A stretch of DNA of 64,000 nt from an uncultured Lachnospiraceae bacterium (GTDB lineage Bacteria > Bacillota > Clostridia > Lachnospirales > Lachnospiraceae): assembly GCA_910587155.1 (NCBI GenBank), contig CAJULA010000001.1, positions 170,867 through 234,866 of the forward strand, read 5' to 3'. The notes beneath the pieces are model-generated. The model saw only the letters and a program-made list of their open reading frames with translations. It had not been told where the DNA came from and did not search any database. The position numbers and the translations under genes were made by a program. Below, in pieces: positions 16,942 through 24,576 of this stretch (position 1 is the stretch's first letter; the number at the start of each line of letters is the position of its first letter).

Positions 16942-18063
16942 ATGGAATTTATACCGGTAAATGAGCCATTGCTGAATGGCAACGAAAAGAAATATCTATG
17001 TGAATGTATTGATACAGGATGGATTTCCTCGGAAGGCCCGTTTGTCAGGGAATTTGAAAGGAAGATGAGCCAGACTGCAGGGCGCAGATATGGCATTGCC
17101 GTATCCAGTGGGACTGCCGCGTTAGAAGTGGCTGTTCAGGCTTTGCATATTGGAGAAGGCGATGAAGTCATTATGCCTGCATTTACAATTATTTCCTGTG
17201 CAATGGCCGTCACGAAGGCAGGGGCGGTTCCTGTATTTGTGGACAGTGATTTGTATACCTGGAACATGAATACAGACGAGATTGAAGCCAAAATAACCTC
17301 AAGAACAAAAGCAATTATGCTTGTACATTTGTACGGCCTTCCGGCCCAAGCAGATAAAATACTGTCATTGGCTAAAAAATATCATTTGAAAATTATAGAA
17401 GACGCAGCAGAAATGCATGGGCAGACATATAATGGAAAGCCATGCGGCAGTTTGGGCGATATCAGCATTTTCAGTTTTTATCCCAATAAACATGTCACGA
17501 CAGGCGAAGGGGGCATGGTTGTCACCGATGATGAAGAACTGGCTGAGAGATGTAAAATGATCAGAAATTTATGCTTTAAAAAAGATGCCAGATACATACA
17601 TGAGGAAATAAGTGATAATTATCGGATGACCAATCTTCAGGCAGCGGTGGGGTTGGCGCAATTGGAGCGGCTTGAGGAATTTGTGGAACGAAAAAGAGAA
17701 ATGGGAAAGTATTATACGGAAAAATTGAAAGAAGTAGAGGGTTTGATGCTTCCAGTCGAAAAGACAGACTATGCAGATAATATTTATTGGGTATATGGAG
17801 TTGTTCTAAAAGAAAATATTCATGCAGACAATAAAAAAGTACAAAAATTATTGCAAGACAGAGGGATTGGATGCAGGACATTTTTCTGGTGTATGCATGA
17901 ACAGCCTGCATACCGGAATAAGGGGATGTTTTTAGGTGAAAGTTATCCAAATGCGGAATATTTGGCGAGAAAGGGATTTTATATTCCCAGCGGGATGGCT
18001 TTGACAAAAAGGCAGATGGATTATGTAGTAGCAGAGATGAAAGATGTGATGAAACAGATTTGA
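16942..18063 (+). CDS. DegT/DnrJ/EryC1 aminotransferase, perosamine synthetase-like
   Basis: A 373-residue PLP aminotransferase beginning FIPVNEPLLNGNEKKYL. It contains SSGTAALEVAV, PAFTIISCAMAV, IEDAAEMHGQTYNGKPCG and SFYPNKHVTTGEGG (PLP lysine in NKH), then SDNYRMTNLQAAVGLAQ, as in GDP-perosamine synthetase (Per/RfbE). It probably aminates a 4-keto-6-deoxy nucleotide sugar. The next genes are a cupin and, further on, a methyltransferase with similarity to N-dimethyltransferases, so an N-methylated amino sugar is a plausible product (inference). Confidence 0.88.
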   Translation: MEFIPVNEPLLNGNEKKYLCECIDTGWISSEGPFVREFERKMSQTAGRRYGIAVSSGTAALEVAVQALHIGEGDEVIMPAFTIISCAMAVTKAGAVPVFVDSDLYTWNMNTDEIEAKITSRTKAIMLVHLYGLPAQADKILSLAKKYHLKIIEDAAEMHGQTYNGKPCGSLGDISIFSFYPNKHVTTGEGGMVVTDDEELAERCKMIRNLCFKKDARYIHEEISDNYRMTNLQAAVGLAQLERLEEFVERKREMGKYYTEKLKEVEGLMLPVEKTDYADNIYWVYGVVLKENIHADNKKVQKLLQDRGIGCRTFFWCMHEQPAYRNKGMFLGESYPNAEYLARKGFYIPSGMALTKRQMDYVVAEMKDVMKQI

Positions 18064-18095
18064 TTTTGACTGTAAAATTAAGAGGATTCGAAAAT

Positions 18096-18530
18096 ATGGG
18101 TCAGGTTGAAGAAATAAAGAAAAAGGATAAATTGCTGGCTATGATTATCCGAAATGATTATTTTTGTGAAGGGGTAGAATTTATTACACCAAATGAGTAT
18201 TCTCAGCAGGTAGCATATATGCATCATCCCGCAGGGAAATTGATTGATGCACATATACATAATATGGTTCACAGAAATGTGGTATTGACCCAGGAAGTTC
18301 TGTTTATCAAAAAGGGTATTCTCCGTGTTGATTTTTATGATGAGTATGAAGATTATATGGAAAGCAGAAAGCTGTATGCAGGTGATATCATTTTATTGAT
18401 ATCCGGCGGTCATGGATTCTCGGTTTTAGAAGATGTAGAGATGATAGAAGTAAAGCAGGGGCCATATGCCGGCGATCATGACAAAAAACGTTTTCAGGGG
18501 ATTGATGAGAGTAAGGCAATCTATAAATAG
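18096..18530 (+). CDS. Cupin-fold protein of sugar metabolism
   Basis: A protein of about 144 residues with a single cupin core: DAHIHNMVHRNVVLTQEVLFIKKGILRVDFYD, then AGDIILLISGGHGFSVLEDVEMIEVKQGPY. The histidine pair (HIHN, VHRN) and a glutamate in the first block and the later histidine are the standard metal ligands. Small cupins in polysaccharide loci act as sugar isomerases, epimerases or modifiers, but the reaction cannot be assigned. The start at 18096 is preferred over an upstream TTG because AGAGGATT lies at the right spacing. Confidence 0.7.
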   Translation: MGQVEEIKKKDKLLAMIIRNDYFCEGVEFITPNEYSQQVAYMHHPAGKLIDAHIHNMVHRNVVLTQEVLFIKKGILRVDFYDEYEDYMESRKLYAGDIILLISGGHGFSVLEDVEMIEVKQGPYAGDHDKKRFQGIDESKAIYK

Positions 18531-18564
18531 GCGAGGTATTGTTTTTTATGATTGGAGATTTTAT

Positions 18565-19662
18565 ATGTTGACGACCGTATTAATGTGTCAACAGGGGATA
18601 CCGTTCAGGGTTTCGCCCGCTAGAACACAGATGGTGGAGGAATTAAAGCAACGTGGCAGTAGGATTATAGTTTTTTTTCCGGGAAATATCCGAGATATGG
18701 AACTCAAGAAAAAAATAGCATATGCAGTTAACACCAAAAGGATGCATAATTTTTCCATCAGGAAGAAAATAGCAGACATCAATCCGGATATTGTTATTTG
18801 TTTTACGATAGAAGATACGAATATTTGTTTTCCTTTACCTTCTATCATGAATCATACGGATTTTTATTATTATAATCTGGAAATTTATGTACCTTCCGCA
18901 GGAAAAAGGAATAAAAATATCTATGACAGGATTGTAAACAGAATCCATTATTTGCCTAACAAGATCAAAGAGATTATATATGTTCGTGGTTGCAGTGCCA
19001 TAGTAATTCAGGACAGGCTCAGGAAAAGAATACTAAAAAAGTATTGGATTCATCATTCCAAAACATGGCTGATACCTAATTCCTATTACAGTGACCATAA
19101 CGAATATCACGCAGAACATAAAGGGGGCCTGATTTATTCAGGCTCAGTAGGGGAAGATGTTTTGGGATCATTCATTGAACATGTAGATGATTTTAAGAAT
19201 ATTAAGCTGACTGTGTCCGGATGGAACGGCACGAGTATAAAATTAAAACAAAATCCCTGGATAAAAGTGATAAAACAGAATATATCTCAGGAAAAGTATA
19301 CGGAATTTATCAGTGCATACGATATTGCGCTGATATGGTACTCTGACCAAAATGATGATAATGTTTACAATATAGGTTTGGCATCAGGAAAATTATTTAA
19401 ACATCTGAGTTTAGGACAGCCGGTTATCGTAAACAATGTACCGGGACTGGCAGAGGAAGTCAGGAAAAATAAACTTGGTGTGGTTATTAATGATTTAAGG
19501 GAATTGGATGCGGCTGTTCGGACAATTATGTCTGACTACCAGATTTATTCAGATCATATAAAAGAGATATACGATGAAAAATATGATTATAAGAAAGTTT
19601 CACGCCGTTTTTTTGATTCCATTGTTTTGCATGCATGTAAAAAAGAGCCGCGGATCAGATAA
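18565..19662 (+). CDS. GT4-like glycosyltransferase
   Basis: A protein of about 365 residues with GT-B features: GGLIYSGSVGEDVLGSFIEHV, LTVSGWNG, QEKYTEFISAYDIALIWYS and GLASGKLFKHLSLGQPVIVNNVPGLAEEV, which is the donor-binding region of group 1 transferases. The N-terminal half (VSPARTQMVEELKQRG, IADINPDIVICFTIED) is the acceptor domain. The start at 18565 follows GGAGATTTT; a longer in-frame reading overlaps the upstream cupin and is unlikely. Cytosolic, donor unknown. Confidence 0.75.
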   Translation: MLTTVLMCQQGIPFRVSPARTQMVEELKQRGSRIIVFFPGNIRDMELKKKIAYAVNTKRMHNFSIRKKIADINPDIVICFTIEDTNICFPLPSIMNHTDFYYYNLEIYVPSAGKRNKNIYDRIVNRIHYLPNKIKEIIYVRGCSAIVIQDRLRKRILKKYWIHHSKTWLIPNSYYSDHNEYHAEHKGGLIYSGSVGEDVLGSFIEHVDDFKNIKLTVSGWNGTSIKLKQNPWIKVIKQNISQEKYTEFISAYDIALIWYSDQNDDNVYNIGLASGKLFKHLSLGQPVIVNNVPGLAEEVRKNKLGVVINDLRELDAAVRTIMSDYQIYSDHIKEIYDEKYDYKKVSRRFFDSIVLHACKKEPRIR

Positions 19663-19682
19663 ATCGTTGAAAAGGGGAGACA

Positions 19683-20441
19683 ATGGAAGTATTTCAGGAA
19701 TATGCGTCTTACTATAATGCATTTTATCAGGATAAAAATTATGAAGAGGAAGCGGAAAAGGTCGACAGGATCCTGCAATATTATGGTAAGAATATCGGTA
19801 AAATCATGAATTTTGGATGTGGAACCGGAAAACATGATATTGAACTTGCGAAGAAGAATTACCGGTGTGAGGGAATCGATATAAGCCCTCAGATGATTGA
19901 TCTGGCAAAATTAAATATAAAAGAGGAAGCGCTGGATATTAAAGTAAAGGTGTCAGATATACAAAGTTTTGTTCCTGACGGGAAATATGATGCAGTTATC
20001 TCCCTTTTTCATGTTATGAGTTATCAAAATACGAATTCAGAAATTATGTCGGCTTTTGCTTCTGCGAGGAGATGCCTTGATAATGGAGGCCTGTTTTTAT
20101 TTGATGCATGGTATGGACCGGGAGTGCTTAGTGATAAACCGCAGGTAAGAGTAAAAGAGGTGGAAGATGATAAGAAGAAATTAATGAGGATTGCCAGACC
20201 TGTAATGAATGATAAAACGGATATTGTTCATGTTTATTACGATATCTTAGCAATCAATAAGGGAACAAATGAGTTACATAAGGTCAGCGAAATACATAAT
20301 ATGAGGTATTTTTTCAGACCGGAATTAGAACTTATGCTACAGGAATCCGGATTTGAATTGATTGATAATCTGGACTGTAATACCTTAGAACAAACAGATT
20401 TCACATCCTGGACAAGTTATTTTGTTAGCAGAGCAATATAA
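19683..20441 (+). CDS. SAM-dependent methyltransferase, sugar N-methyltransferase-like
   Basis: A 252-residue class I methyltransferase: GKIMNFGCGTGKHDIELAK is motif I, CEGIDISPQMIDLAK motif II, YDAVISLFHVMSYQN motif III, GGLFLFDAWYGPGV motif IV. The LFHVMSYQ and FDAWYGPGV segments resemble DesVI/TylM1-type enzymes that di-methylate the amino group of aminodeoxy sugars. With the perosamine synthetase-like gene three genes upstream this suggests an N-methylated amino sugar (inference). A strong AAAAGGGGAG precedes the ATG. Confidence 0.8.
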   Translation: MEVFQEYASYYNAFYQDKNYEEEAEKVDRILQYYGKNIGKIMNFGCGTGKHDIELAKKNYRCEGIDISPQMIDLAKLNIKEEALDIKVKVSDIQSFVPDGKYDAVISLFHVMSYQNTNSEIMSAFASARRCLDNGGLFLFDAWYGPGVLSDKPQVRVKEVEDDKKKLMRIARPVMNDKTDIVHVYYDILAINKGTNELHKVSEIHNMRYFFRPELELMLQESGFELIDNLDCNTLEQTDFTSWTSYFVSRAI

Positions 20442-20533
20442 ATATAGTGGCCATAAAAGAGTAATAACAAAACAGATAGTTCCAAAAGCGTTTCTGTCTG
20501 TTAAAAAATATAAATAAGAAAAGGAGAAAAGAA

Positions 20534-21010
20534 ATGAAGAAGGTTATAGTACCTGTTTTATCAATGCTGGCAGGCGCAGTTGTAAGCGGCGGAGTGATAA
20601 AGAAGAAGGGGGATGAAAAAAGAAAGATTGCGTGGTCTTATTCTGACAAGCACCTGGCACTTTTTCAGATGATGGATCAATGGGTAAAAGTAAAACAGCA
20701 GGGAAAAAATCTCTCTTCCTATCTTGAGAAGCATGGATATAAGAAAATCGCCATCTACGGGATGAGTTATGCGGGAACTACATTGGTAGAGGAATTGAAA
20801 GATACATCCGTGGAGGTAGCCTATGGGATTGATAAGAATGCGGAAGCTTTATATGCGGATATAGAAGTAGTCTCCGCCGAGGATACACTGGAAGAAGTGG
20901 ATGCGATTGTAGTCACTGCCATCACTTTCTTTGATGAGATAGAAGAAATGTTAACGATGAAGGTGGATTGTCCCATTATTTCTCTGGAAGACATATTGTA
21001 CGAGGTGTAA
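20534..21010 (+). CDS. Stand-alone Rossmann-like module with N-terminal hydrophobic anchor
   Basis: A 158-residue protein with no catalytic domain. Residues 3-22 are hydrophobic (VIVPVLSMLAGAVVSGGVI) and followed by lysines, so it may be membrane-anchored. It is the only obvious hydrophobic segment in the whole island. Residues 38-158 are the recurrent module in its long form: MMDQWVKVKQQGKNLSSYL, then IAIYGMSYAGTTLVEEL, VAYGIDKNAEALY, DAIVVTAITFFDEIEEML and CPIISLEDILYEV. The same order is seen at the C termini of the GT2 protein (22113) and the WbsX protein (30231), and in the stand-alone 23264 protein. Function unknown; a docking partner for the fused enzymes is a hypothesis. Confidence 0.7.
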   Translation: MKKVIVPVLSMLAGAVVSGGVIKKKGDEKRKIAWSYSDKHLALFQMMDQWVKVKQQGKNLSSYLEKHGYKKIAIYGMSYAGTTLVEELKDTSVEVAYGIDKNAEALYADIEVVSAEDTLEEVDAIVVTAITFFDEIEEMLTMKVDCPIISLEDILYEV

Positions 21011-21049
21011 CAGAAAATTCTCAGTCTCAGGAAGGGTTTCGTTGCCAAC

Positions 21050-22105
21050 ATGAAAAAAATTTTGATATGGGGAACGGGTGATCGCGCCAAAAAGTTTATC
21101 AGGGAACAATGCCATGATCAGATACTGGGATTTATAGAAACGGAAAAATCAGCAGATACCTTTATGGGAAAACCGGTATTTGGCAGTCACGAGATCCCGC
21201 ACAGATATGATTATATCGTCGTTGCGAATTCTTACGTAACGCAGATACATGATCTGTGTCAGAAATCTGCCATTGATTTGCGGAAGGTGATTTTTCTGTA
21301 TGGCGTCGAATACAGGGTGGGACTGACTGACCCGTGTATTATCAGAGAAGTCCTGTCCGAAAAAAATTACCTTGACTACTGCATGAGATTTGGCCTGTCG
21401 GATCACACCTTTGTGGACGAAGATGCTCTGGAATATCAAAAGCGGAATAAAAGGCCGGGATTTTTCATTCAAGAGCAGTACATGTGGCCGATTATCAGGG
21501 ATAAATATGCGTATGCAGGAGGGATTCACAATTATTTCTGCCAGGATCTGTGGGCTGCCAGGCTGGTCATCCGCTCCGGTGTAAAGCAGCATTTTGATAT
21601 CGGTTCCAGGCTGGATGGCTTTATCGCCCATCTCCTGGCAGCGGATATCGAGGTTACGATGATAGATGTGCGAAAGTTTCCCGGAGAGGTGGCAGGGTTA
21701 CATACGATTGTGGATGATGCCACTACTCTGCATCAGATACCGGATGAGAGCCTTGAGAGCGTATCGGCACTATGCTCCCTGGAACATTTCGGCCTGGGGA
21801 GATATGGGGATCCGATTGATCCGGAGGCCTGCTTTACCTGCTTCGAAAGTATTCAGAAAAAGCTGAAGCCGGGTGGAAAATTATATCTTTCCCTTCCAGT
21901 AGGAAAGGAGCGGGTGGAATTTAATGCGCACAGAGTGTTTTATGCCGCTACAGTGGTGGCGTGCTTTTCCTCATTGCAGTTACAGGAGTTTTCCTGCACA
22001 TCTCTGGGCAAGATGGAATATGATGTGGATTTACACAAATATGACGGGGATGAACATAACGGGGAATACAGATATGGGCTTTTCTATTTTGTGAAAGGAA
22101 TATAG
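21050..22105 (+). CDS. Rossmann-like module fused to DUF268 (methyltransferase-fold) protein
   Basis: Residues 1-88 carry the module (KKILIWGTGDRAKKFI, LGFIETEKSAD, YDYIVVANSYVTQI). Residues 90-351 match DUF268, a SAM-methyltransferase-like fold of unknown activity. Evidence is HFDIGSRLDGFIAHLLA, VTMIDVRKFPGEVAGL, ALCSLEHFGLGRYGDPIDPEACF and KLKPGGKLYLSLPVGKERVEFNAHRVF, all hallmark segments. It follows the stand-alone module by 40 bp in the same direction. DUF268 proteins occur in polysaccharide loci but I know of no assigned activity. Confidence 0.8.
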   Translation: MKKILIWGTGDRAKKFIREQCHDQILGFIETEKSADTFMGKPVFGSHEIPHRYDYIVVANSYVTQIHDLCQKSAIDLRKVIFLYGVEYRVGLTDPCIIREVLSEKNYLDYCMRFGLSDHTFVDEDALEYQKRNKRPGFFIQEQYMWPIIRDKYAYAGGIHNYFCQDLWAARLVIRSGVKQHFDIGSRLDGFIAHLLAADIEVTMIDVRKFPGEVAGLHTIVDDATTLHQIPDESLESVSALCSLEHFGLGRYGDPIDPEACFTCFESIQKKLKPGGKLYLSLPVGKERVEFNAHRVFYAATVVACFSSLQLQEFSCTSLGKMEYDVDLHKYDGDEHNGEYRYGLFYFVKGI

Positions 22106-22112
22106 ACGGAGC

Positions 22113-23228
22113 ATGAAACAGAAGTCTGACATCAGTTTCAGTATTATTACGGTGTGCCTTAATGCGGGGCAGGTAATCCGTGCAACGATGGAATCCGTGC
22201 TGAAACAGACATGGGGAAAGTTTGAATACATTATTGTGGACGGGGCATCTACGGATGGGACTGTTGCCATTGTGCGGGAATATGCGGCAAAGGACACGCG
22301 GATCAGGTGGTATTCCGAACCGGACAGTGGGGTGTTCAATGCCATGAATAAAGGGATCTGTTATGCAAACGGGGATTTTATTCTGTTTCTGAATGCCGGG
22401 GACGAATTCCACAGCGAAGACGTGTTGGAAAAGGCAGCTCAAATGGCGCCGGAGGCGGATATTTTAATCGGGGATATCGCGTTTAAAACCAAATCAGGGC
22501 TTTTGCAGCACAGCTATCCTGCCGGCAGAGAATTGCTTGAAAATCTTGAGCGGGGAGAGTGTGTCTGTCACCAGGTCGTGTTCGCATCGAAAGAGTGCCT
22601 GAAGGACGGTTTTGATGAATATTATACAACCTGCGCAGACTTTGACTGGATTTGCAGGCAGATGAAGCTTGGAAAGAAGACGGCGAAACTGGATGAAGTG
22701 GTTACAGATTATGATATGAATGGAATTACCTTTCAAATACGATATCAGAAAATACACTGGAAAGAATATTTTGAAGTTCTTGGCAAGTATTTTCCCCATC
22801 CTGAATTTAAATATGGTAAGGAAGTCAGGAGACTTTTTGTACAAAAGAAAAAAGAACACTTTATGTATGAATTTATGAACCGATGGCTTTTGCTAAAACA
22901 GCGGGGCGTCAATCTGAGTACTTTTCTGATCCGCCAGGGCATTCACACGATCGCCATTTATGGCATTCACCATATGGGACAGAGGCTTTATGATGAGTTG
23001 AGAGGAAGCGGGGTTGTCGTGCAATATGCTATTGACAGAAATACCGGCCAGGCTATGTGGGATATTCCGCTGCGGCGTCCCGATGACAGACTGGACGAAG
23101 TGGAGGCAGTGGTGGTTACACCTGTTTTTGATTTTCTGGAAATAAGAGACAGTCTGTCCGCGAAGGTAAACTGTCCGATTATTTCAATGGAAGAGATATT
23201 GTTTTATGAATATGAAAACGGATTGTAA
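22113..23228 (+). CDS. GT2 glycosyltransferase with C-terminal Rossmann-like module
   Basis: Residues 1-215 are a GT2/WcaA-like transferase: FSIITVCLNAGQVIRATMESVL, YIIVDGASTDGTV, EPDSGVFNAMNKGICYANGDFILFLNAGDEF and a final YTTCADFDWICR. Residues 250-371 are the long form of the module with WLLLKQRGVNLSTFL, IAIYGIHHMGQRLYDEL, VQYAIDRNTGQAM, AVVVTPVFDFLEIRDSL and CPIISMEEILFYE. No membrane helix. It begins 7 bp after the preceding stop with a weak ribosome binding site, suggesting translational coupling. Confidence 0.85.
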   Translation: MKQKSDISFSIITVCLNAGQVIRATMESVLKQTWGKFEYIIVDGASTDGTVAIVREYAAKDTRIRWYSEPDSGVFNAMNKGICYANGDFILFLNAGDEFHSEDVLEKAAQMAPEADILIGDIAFKTKSGLLQHSYPAGRELLENLERGECVCHQVVFASKECLKDGFDEYYTTCADFDWICRQMKLGKKTAKLDEVVTDYDMNGITFQIRYQKIHWKEYFEVLGKYFPHPEFKYGKEVRRLFVQKKKEHFMYEFMNRWLLLKQRGVNLSTFLIRQGIHTIAIYGIHHMGQRLYDELRGSGVVVQYAIDRNTGQAMWDIPLRRPDDRLDEVEAVVVTPVFDFLEIRDSLSAKVNCPIISMEEILFYEYENGL

Positions 23229-23263
23229 AAATAGGATTCGGGAGAGCGGAGGGGAAGAGGCAG

Positions 23264-23656
23264 ATGTCGCGTGACAGACAATATCTTGACATGATGAATC
23301 AGTGGCTGATTTTAAAGCAGGAGGGAAAAAGTATTGCGGAGTATTTAACGGCAAAAGGCTATCGCGCCGTTGCCGTGTATGGCATGGCATTATACGGCAG
23401 ACATGTGATCAGGGAGCTGGAAGGGACAAATATCAGCATAATCTGCGGAATTGACCGCAGAGAGATAAAACCATATAAAGGAATCAAAGTGATACAGCCG
23501 TTGGCGGGCCTGCCGGATGCTGATGTCATCATTAATACGGCGATCCGGGATCATGATTTGATCAAGGCTGCTTTGAAAGAGATGACGGATATTCCTGTTT
23601 TATGTCTGGAAGATATCATTTTTGACTGTTACGATCAGGAGAAGGCGAGTGTGTGA
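23264..23656 (+). CDS. Stand-alone Rossmann-like module protein
   Basis: A 130-residue soluble protein made only of the recurrent module: YLDMMNQWLILKQEGKSIAEYL, VAVYGMALYGRHVIREL, IICGIDRREIKPY, DVIINTAIRDHDLIKAAL and CLEDIIFDCY. It is the clearest minimal version and has GGAGGGGAAGAGG just upstream. Unlike the 20534 protein it lacks a hydrophobic N terminus. Lying between the GT2 fusion and the Caps_synth gene, it may work as a shared subunit or regulator; this is inference. No catalytic residues recognised. Confidence 0.75.
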   Translation: MSRDRQYLDMMNQWLILKQEGKSIAEYLTAKGYRAVAVYGMALYGRHVIRELEGTNISIICGIDRREIKPYKGIKVIQPLAGLPDADVIINTAIRDHDLIKAALKEMTDIPVLCLEDIIFDCYDQEKASV

Positions 23657-23672
23657 TTGGGGAGAAAGAAAC

Positions 23673-24530
23673 ATGGATGGCGCGGAAAGATTTGTACATA
23701 AAGATCTGATCGAACGGGAACTGGCTTATAGTGAGGCGTACCGGTATCTTGACCGGTATGTGGACAGTACCGTATATGCCAGGGTCAGACTCCCGGCCAA
23801 GGCGCCGGTAAAGCCAAACCGTACGATATGGATATTTTGGATGCAGGGGATGGAGCATGCTCCCAGGTTGGTTCGGATCTGTCATGATTCCATATGCCGG
23901 AATAAACCGGAGGGATATGACCTGATCGTGTTATCCGCGGAAAATCTGCGTGAGTATATAGAATTACCGGAATATATTTGGGACAAATATAAAAAAGGAA
24001 AAATCAGTACGACACATCTTTCAGATGTTATACGTTTGGAACTGCTCTGTATGTATGGCGGGTGCTGGATTGATGCGACGGTTTTTTGCAGTGGGCCGAT
24101 CCCGGATTATATGGTCAACAGAGAATTGTTTATGTTCCGGGCCTCTTCGATGGATCATGTGGTTCTGAAAATGTCAAATTGGTGGATATGTGCAGAGAAG
24201 TCTGACAGGCTGATCCATGCAACAAGAAATGCGATACAGTCTTTCTGGAAGCATGAAAACAGTGTTTATCATTATTATCTGATGCATCTTCTTATGTCAA
24301 AGCTAATTGATGAAGACTTTGCATGCAGATCGCTTTTCTATGATATGCCATATTTTTATAACGGACATCCCCATATTCTTCACGGAAAGATGGAAAAGGA
24401 ATTTGATCAGGAAGAATGGGATATTATCAAAGACTGTTCCGTTGTCCATAAGCTGTCGTATAAACAGAAATATCTGCGCGGAGATATTTATAATTATTAT
24501 CAGGCCCTGCTGGACGGCAGGCTGATATAG
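23673..24530 (+). CDS. Capsular polysaccharide synthesis-type (Caps_synth/OCH1-like) glycosyltransferase
   Basis: A protein of about 285 residues with the features of Caps_synth/TcdA-TcdB-like GT-A transferases: RTIWIFWMQGMEHAP near residue 50, YDLIVLSAENL, ISTTHLSDVIRLELLCMYGGCWIDATVFCSGPI, which contains the DxR and WxDxT segments that position the nucleotide sugar, and a C-terminal HILHGKMEKEFD. The start at 23673 follows GGGGAGAAAG. No membrane segment. Donor and acceptor unknown. Confidence 0.8.
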   Translation: MDGAERFVHKDLIERELAYSEAYRYLDRYVDSTVYARVRLPAKAPVKPNRTIWIFWMQGMEHAPRLVRICHDSICRNKPEGYDLIVLSAENLREYIELPEYIWDKYKKGKISTTHLSDVIRLELLCMYGGCWIDATVFCSGPIPDYMVNRELFMFRASSMDHVVLKMSNWWICAEKSDRLIHATRNAIQSFWKHENSVYHYYLMHLLMSKLIDEDFACRSLFYDMPYFYNGHPHILHGKMEKEFDQEEWDIIKDCSVVHKLSYKQKYLRGDIYNYYQALLDGRLI

Positions 24531-24576
24531 TCCGGATTTGTCTTTTTTGCCGGGATGATTGTGATGGGAGTACAAA

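Noticed and set aside
20471..20502. Stem AACAGATAG/CTGTCTGTT before the stand-alone module gene
   Set aside because: Contains one G-U pair and is followed by A, not T, so it is unlikely to end transcription in the forward direction.
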